Shown: positions 60,507 through 64,000 of the stretch, one piece after another
Numbering within the stretch: position 1 is the first letter of the stretch
Layout: every line of letters starts with the position of its first letter
Source: Flavobacterium potami
GTDB taxonomy: Bacteria; Bacteroidota; Bacteroidia; Flavobacteriales; Flavobacteriaceae
Length of the DNA stretch: 64,000 nucleotides
Assembly (NCBI RefSeq): GCF_020026915.1
Contig: NZ_JAINUY010000007.1
Location: 124,001-188,000, forward strand
Direction of reading: 5' to 3'
Translations under genes and position numbers: made by a program
Notes under the pieces: generated by a model
What the model was told of the DNA's origin: nothing
The model's database searches: none
Seen by the model: the letters and a program-made list of their open reading frames with translations, nothing else

Positions 60507-61838
60507 ATGAGACTAGTAGTTCTAGGTGGAGGAGAAAGCGGAGTAGGAACCGCAATCCTCGGAAAGAAACAAGGTTATGAAGTTTTTGTTTCTGATTTCG
60601 GAAAGATAAAGGAGAGTTACAAAGAAGTTCTTATTATTAATAAAATTCCCTGGGAAGAAGAGCAGCATACAGAAGATCTGATTCTAAATGCTGATGTGGT
60701 AATGAAAAGTCCAGGAATTCCAGAGAAATCCCCAATAGTAAAAAAGCTGGTTGCGGCAGGAGTAAAAGTGATTTCGGAAATCGAATTTGCGATGCCTTAT
60801 ACAGAAGCAATGACCATCGGAATTACGGGAAGTAATGGTAAAACTACCACCACAATGCTGACTCATCATTTGTTGAAATATGCAGGATTGAATGTGGGAT
60901 TGGGAGGTAATATCGGAAAGAGTTTTGCCTGGCAAGTAGCCGAAAACAAATATGATGTATACGTTCTTGAACTAAGTAGTTTTCAATTAGACGGAATTAT
61001 AAATTATAGGCCCGATATAGCCATCATAACGAATATCAGTCCGGATCATTTAGACCGATATGAATATAAGTATGAAAATTATATCAATTCGAAATTCCGA
61101 ATAACGATGAACCAAACCGAAAGCGATTATCTTATTTACGATGCAGATGATGAAGCGAGTACAGAATGGTTAAAAAACAATAAAACAAAAGCAAAATTAA
61201 TTCCTTTTTCATTGACGAAATCATTCGATGAAGGGGCTTCTATAAATAACAACAAAATGGAAATTAAGATCAACCAAGAAGAGTTTACAATGGACACAGA
61301 ACACATTGCGTTAGAAGGAAAACATAATATGAAAAACGCAATGGCAGCAAGCTCTGTAGCAAAATTGATGCAAATTAGAAATGCAACAATTCGCGAAAGT
61401 TTATCTAATTTCCAAGGTGTTGAACACCGTTTAGAGAAAGTATTAAAAATTCAAAACGTTCAATATATCAACGATTCAAAAGCAACAAATGTAAATGCTA
61501 CTTTCTTTGCTTTAGACAGTATGAATGTTCCAACAGTTTGGATTGTTGGTGGTGTTGATAAAGGAAATGATTACAACGAATTAATGTCATTAGTACGTGA
61601 AAAAGTAAAAGCAATTATCTGTTTAGGAGTTGATAACCGTAAAATTATTGATGCTTTCGGAAACGTTGTTGATATTATGGTGGAAGTAAACAATATGAAT
61701 GATGCTGTAAAAACAGCTCAAAGATTAACAGAAAAAGGTGATGCAGTTTTATTGTCTCCAGCTTGTGCAAGTTTCGATTTATTCGAAAACTACGAAGACA
61801 GAGGAAAGCAATTCAAACAAGCAGTACATAACTTGTAG
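60507..61838 (+). CDS. murD: UDP-N-acetylmuramoyl-L-alanine:D-glutamate ligase MurD
   Basis: A 443-residue Mur ligase that adds D-glutamate to UDP-MurNAc-L-Ala. The ATP loop is G-S-N-G-K-T-T-T-T (~111-119). Conserved Glu/His positions lie in E-L-S-S-F-Q-L (~154-160) and N-I-S-P-D-H-L-D-R (~173-181), and the C-terminal domain has N-D-S-K-A-T-N and S-P-A-C-A-S-F-D-L-F. It starts immediately after the mraY stop (no gap). A repeat-rich spacer separates it from ftsW. Confidence 0.95.
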   Translation: MRLVVLGGGESGVGTAILGKKQGYEVFVSDFGKIKESYKEVLIINKIPWEEEQHTEDLILNADVVMKSPGIPEKSPIVKKLVAAGVKVISEIEFAMPYTEAMTIGITGSNGKTTTTMLTHHLLKYAGLNVGLGGNIGKSFAWQVAENKYDVYVLELSSFQLDGIINYRPDIAIITNISPDHLDRYEYKYENYINSKFRITMNQTESDYLIYDADDEASTEWLKNNKTKAKLIPFSLTKSFDEGASINNNKMEIKINQEEFTMDTEHIALEGKHNMKNAMAASSVAKLMQIRNATIRESLSNFQGVEHRLEKVLKIQNVQYINDSKATNVNATFFALDSMNVPTVWIVGGVDKGNDYNELMSLVREKVKAIICLGVDNRKIIDAFGNVVDIMVEVNNMNDAVKTAQRLTEKGDAVLLSPACASFDLFENYEDRGKQFKQAVHNL

Positions 61839-61845
61839 AAAAAAA

Positions 61846-61911
61846 GTTTCAAGTTTCAGGTTTCACGTTTAGTGGCAACTTGAAACTTGAAACAAAAGAA
61901 ACTTGAAACTA
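61846..61911. repeat. GTTTCAAGTTTCA inverted/direct repeat between murD and ftsW
   Basis: GTTTCAAGTTTCA (61846-61858), its reverse complement TGAAACTTGAAAC (61881-61893) and a further direct copy GAAACTTGAAACT (61899-61911) form a small hairpin in the only sizeable gap of the dcw cluster. It could attenuate transcription or be a dispersed repeat. Confidence 0.75.
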
Positions 61912-61919
61912 GAAAGCAA

Positions 61920-63230
61920 ATGAAGGAGTTGGTAAACAAACTAAAAGGAGACAGGGTAATATGGTCATTCGTGGCTTTATTGGCGTTGTTTTCGTTTATG
62001 CCTGTTTTTAGTGCAAGTAGTAATTTGGCTTATATCGGTCACGGAACAGGAAATACTTTGGGGTATTTGCTTAAGCATCTGGCTCATATTTGTATTGGTT
62101 TCTTGATTATTTACTGGGTTCACAAAGTTCCATATCATTATTTTAGGGCAATTTCAAAAATTGCATTACCAATTGTTTGGTTCTTGTTGCTTTATACGCT
62201 GTTAAAAGGAACTGTAATTGCAGGAGCAAATGCGAGTCGTTGGATTCAGGTTCCTTTTATCGGAATCACATTTCAGACTTCGACACTGGCGTCGATTGTG
62301 TTGTTTATTTATGTGGCTAGATATTTATCAAAAACCAGAGAAGAAAATGAACCTTTTCAGAGTTCGTTAATTCAACTTTGGATTCCGGTATTTATCACAT
62401 TAATGTTGATTTTACCAGCCAACTTTTCAACCACGGCGTTGATTTTTGCGATGGTTTTAATGCTCACGTTCATTGGAAAATATCCTTTAAAATATATCGG
62501 ATTTATTATCGGTTCAGGAATTGCGATGCTGGCATTTTTCCTTTTGGTTGCCAAAGCTTTTCCAGATTCTAGATTCTTTAGCAGGGTTTCAACTTGGGAA
62601 AGTCGTATTACAAACTTTACCACAGATAAACCAGACGAAGACGATTATCAGATCGAAAAAGCAAAAATTGCAATTGCTTCTGGAAAATTAGGAGGTTTAG
62701 GACCAGGAAAAAGTGTTCAGAAAAACTTTTTACCACAATCTTCTTCCGATTTTATTTATGCCATTATCGTAGAAGAATACGGTTTGGTTGGCGGAGTTTC
62801 AATTGTAATTCTCTATTTATTGCTTTTATTCCGATTTGTAATCGCATCACACAAAGCACCAACTTTATTTGGAAAATTGGTTGTTGTAGGTGTCGGATTT
62901 CCGATGATATTTCAAGCTATGATTAATATGGCAGTTGCGGTTGAATTACTGCCGGTAACAGGACAAACATTGCCATTAATAAGTAGTGGGGGAAGTTCGA
63001 TCTGGATGACCTGTTTAGGACTCGGAATTATCATTGGTGTAACGAAAAAAGAGGATGAAATTGCCGAAGAAAAATTAGAAAAAGAAAAACGAAAAGAAGC
63101 TTTACAGCGATTGATAGATAAAGAATTGGCAGAAGACGATGTTATTCCTCAAGAAATATATGATGAAGAGCCAGCTTATTCGATAGAAGACAATTCAAGA
63201 AATCCGATGAATGCGGTTTTAAACAAATAA
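61920..63230 (+). CDS. ftsW: peptidoglycan polymerase / cell division protein FtsW
   Basis: A 436-residue SEDS-family protein with about ten membrane helices. Motifs G-I-T-F-Q-T-S-T-L-A (~116-125) and G-Q-T-L-P-L-I-S-S-G-G-S-S (~348-360) are typical of FtsW/RodA. It polymerises glycan strands at the septum together with FtsI. The C-terminal tail is long and acidic. I start at ATG 61920; the frame is open to a TTG at 61887, but that lies in repeat sequence. Confidence 0.93.
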   Translation: MKELVNKLKGDRVIWSFVALLALFSFMPVFSASSNLAYIGHGTGNTLGYLLKHLAHICIGFLIIYWVHKVPYHYFRAISKIALPIVWFLLLYTLLKGTVIAGANASRWIQVPFIGITFQTSTLASIVLFIYVARYLSKTREENEPFQSSLIQLWIPVFITLMLILPANFSTTALIFAMVLMLTFIGKYPLKYIGFIIGSGIAMLAFFLLVAKAFPDSRFFSRVSTWESRITNFTTDKPDEDDYQIEKAKIAIASGKLGGLGPGKSVQKNFLPQSSSDFIYAIIVEEYGLVGGVSIVILYLLLLFRFVIASHKAPTLFGKLVVVGVGFPMIFQAMINMAVAVELLPVTGQTLPLISSGGSSIWMTCLGLGIIIGVTKKEDEIAEEKLEKEKRKEALQRLIDKELAEDDVIPQEIYDEEPAYSIEDNSRNPMNAVLNK

Positions 63231-63257
63231 AATATAAAGTTGTAATTTTTAAAAAAG

Positions 63258-64000
63258 ATGACAAAGCATAAATTCATACTTAGCGGAGGAGGAACAGGTG
63301 GACATATCTATCCTGCGATTGCGATTGCAAATGAATTAAAATTGCAATTTCCAGATGCTGAATTTCTTTTTGTTGGTGCCAAAGATAAAATGGAAATGCA
63401 GAAAGTGCCTCAGGCAGGTTATGAAATAAAAGGTCTTTGGATTGCTGGTTTACAACGAAAATTGACATTACAAAATCTGATGTTTCCGCTTAAGCTCGCA
63501 AGCAGTTTATTGGAATCAAAAAGAATAATTAAAAAATTCAAACCAAATGTAGTAATCGGAACGGGTGGTTTTGCCAGCGGACCTTTATTACAAGCGGCAG
63601 GAGCGGCAGGAATTCCAACTGTGGTTCAAGAGCAGAATTCTTTTCCAGGAATTACAAACAAATTGTTGAGTAAAAAAGCAAATGCAATTTGTGTAGCGTA
63701 TCAAAATTTGGAGCGCTTTTTCCCAAAAGAGAAAATTGTTCTAACAGGAAATCCAGTTCGTCAGGATTTGATCGATATTGAAAGTAAACGTGACGAAGCG
63801 ATTGCGTTTTACGGTTTAGATCCGAATAAAAAAACATTGTTGGTTCTTGGGGGAAGTTTAGGAGCAAGAAGAATCAATCAGTTAATTGAAAAAGAATTGC
63901 AAAATTTTCTTTCCCAAGAGGTACAGGTAATCTGGCAATGCGGGAAATTATATTTTGAAGAATATAAAAAGTACAATCAGCCAAATGTAAAAGTGGTTGA
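63258..64000 (+). CDS. murG: UDP-GlcNAc:lipid I transferase MurG (N-terminal part, cut by window end)
   Basis: The frame opens at ATG 63258 (T-K-H-K-F-I-L-S-G-G-G-T-G-G-H-I-Y-P-A-I) and runs without a stop past the window end, giving about 247 of the usual ~360 residues. The G-G-G-T-G-G-H motif (acceptor and pyrophosphate binding), G-T-G-G-F-A-S-G-P, Q-E-Q-N-S-F-P-G-I-T-N-K and G-G-S-L-G-A-R-R-I-N are conserved. MurG adds GlcNAc to lipid I to form lipid II on the inner face of the membrane. It follows ftsW with a 27-base gap. Confidence 0.95.
   Translation, partial: MTKHKFILSGGGTGGHIYPAIAIANELKLQFPDAEFLFVGAKDKMEMQKVPQAGYEIKGLWIAGLQRKLTLQNLMFPLKLASSLLESKRIIKKFKPNVVIGTGGFASGPLLQAAGAAGIPTVVQEQNSFPGITNKLLSKKANAICVAYQNLERFFPKEKIVLTGNPVRQDLIDIESKRDEAIAFYGLDPNKKTLLVLGGSLGARRINQLIEKELQNFLSQEVQVIWQCGKLYFEEYKKYNQPNVKVV

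Noticed and set aside
61887..61919. TTG start of FtsW inside the repeat
   Set aside because: These codons are made of the GAAACTTGAAACT repeat; the ATG at 61920 gives a normal FtsW N terminus.

Overview
The window is chromosomal DNA from a member of the Bacteroidota, almost certainly a Flavobacterium close to F. johnsoniae. The evidence is low G+C content, -7 promoter boxes of the form TAnnTTTG, few Shine-Dalgarno sequences, frequent TTG/GTG starts, gliding genes gldB and gldC beside nadE, a type IX secretion 'plug' protein, and a dcw cluster of Bacteroidota type. There is no insertion sequence, prophage, plasmid gene or CRISPR array. Most of the window is ordinary housekeeping sequence separated by strong hairpin terminators and short dispersed inverted repeats.

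Layout. 0.1-4.7 kb: a small membrane protein, a DUF2383 ferritin-like protein, a structured repeat or RNA element, an aspartate-type aminotransferase, a fatty acid desaturase and rsmG. 4.7-8.5 kb is the least ordinary region. It has a secreted DUF4476 protein, an intact lipoprotein of the cholesterol-dependent cytolysin (CDC/MACPF) superfamily that lacks the cholesterol-binding domain 4, a broken lipoprotein gene just upstream of it in the same operon, and an unknown gene. 8.7-25.9 kb: pruA, apaG, the T9SS plug protein, an SNF2 helicase, a methyltransferase, map, a DUF445 protein, gpmI, a CBM9/beta-barrel protein, two convergent L,D-transpeptidases and a GNAT acetyltransferase. 26.0-33.1 kb: two identical tRNA-Gly genes, pepE, then a head-to-tail operon of four paralogous exported proteins, a DUF6702 protein and an M1 peptidase.

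33.2-46.1 kb: tatA, a PAP2 phosphatase, a PhyH-type oxygenase flanked by a perfect 35-bp inverted repeat, an O-methyltransferase, an LEA-like lipoprotein, a YceI/outer-membrane-protein locus with two matching FNR/CRP-like sites, rlmN, a lipoprotein, a polyprenyl synthase and an ECF sigma factor operon. 46.2-53.6 kb: dnaG, a LuxR-type response regulator, nadE, gldB, gldC, a membrane protein, the GTPase ysxC and an alpha/beta hydrolase. 53.9-64.0 kb: the dcw cluster mraZ-rsmH-ftsL-ftsI-murE-mraY-murD-ftsW-murG, with murG cut by the window end. The cluster is preceded by five GTGGT repeats that look like the MraZ operator.

The most promising candidate for an unusual system is the CDC-like toxin operon at 5.5-7.6 kb. 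Its toxin gene is intact while its companion lipoprotein gene has at least two reading-frame breaks, one at a seven-A run and one at a 16-bp tandem duplication. Next come the four exported proteins carrying a SusC-like N-terminal domain and an EVVV TonB-box-like motif but no beta-barrel, and the class II-type FNR-like promoters of the two yceI genes.
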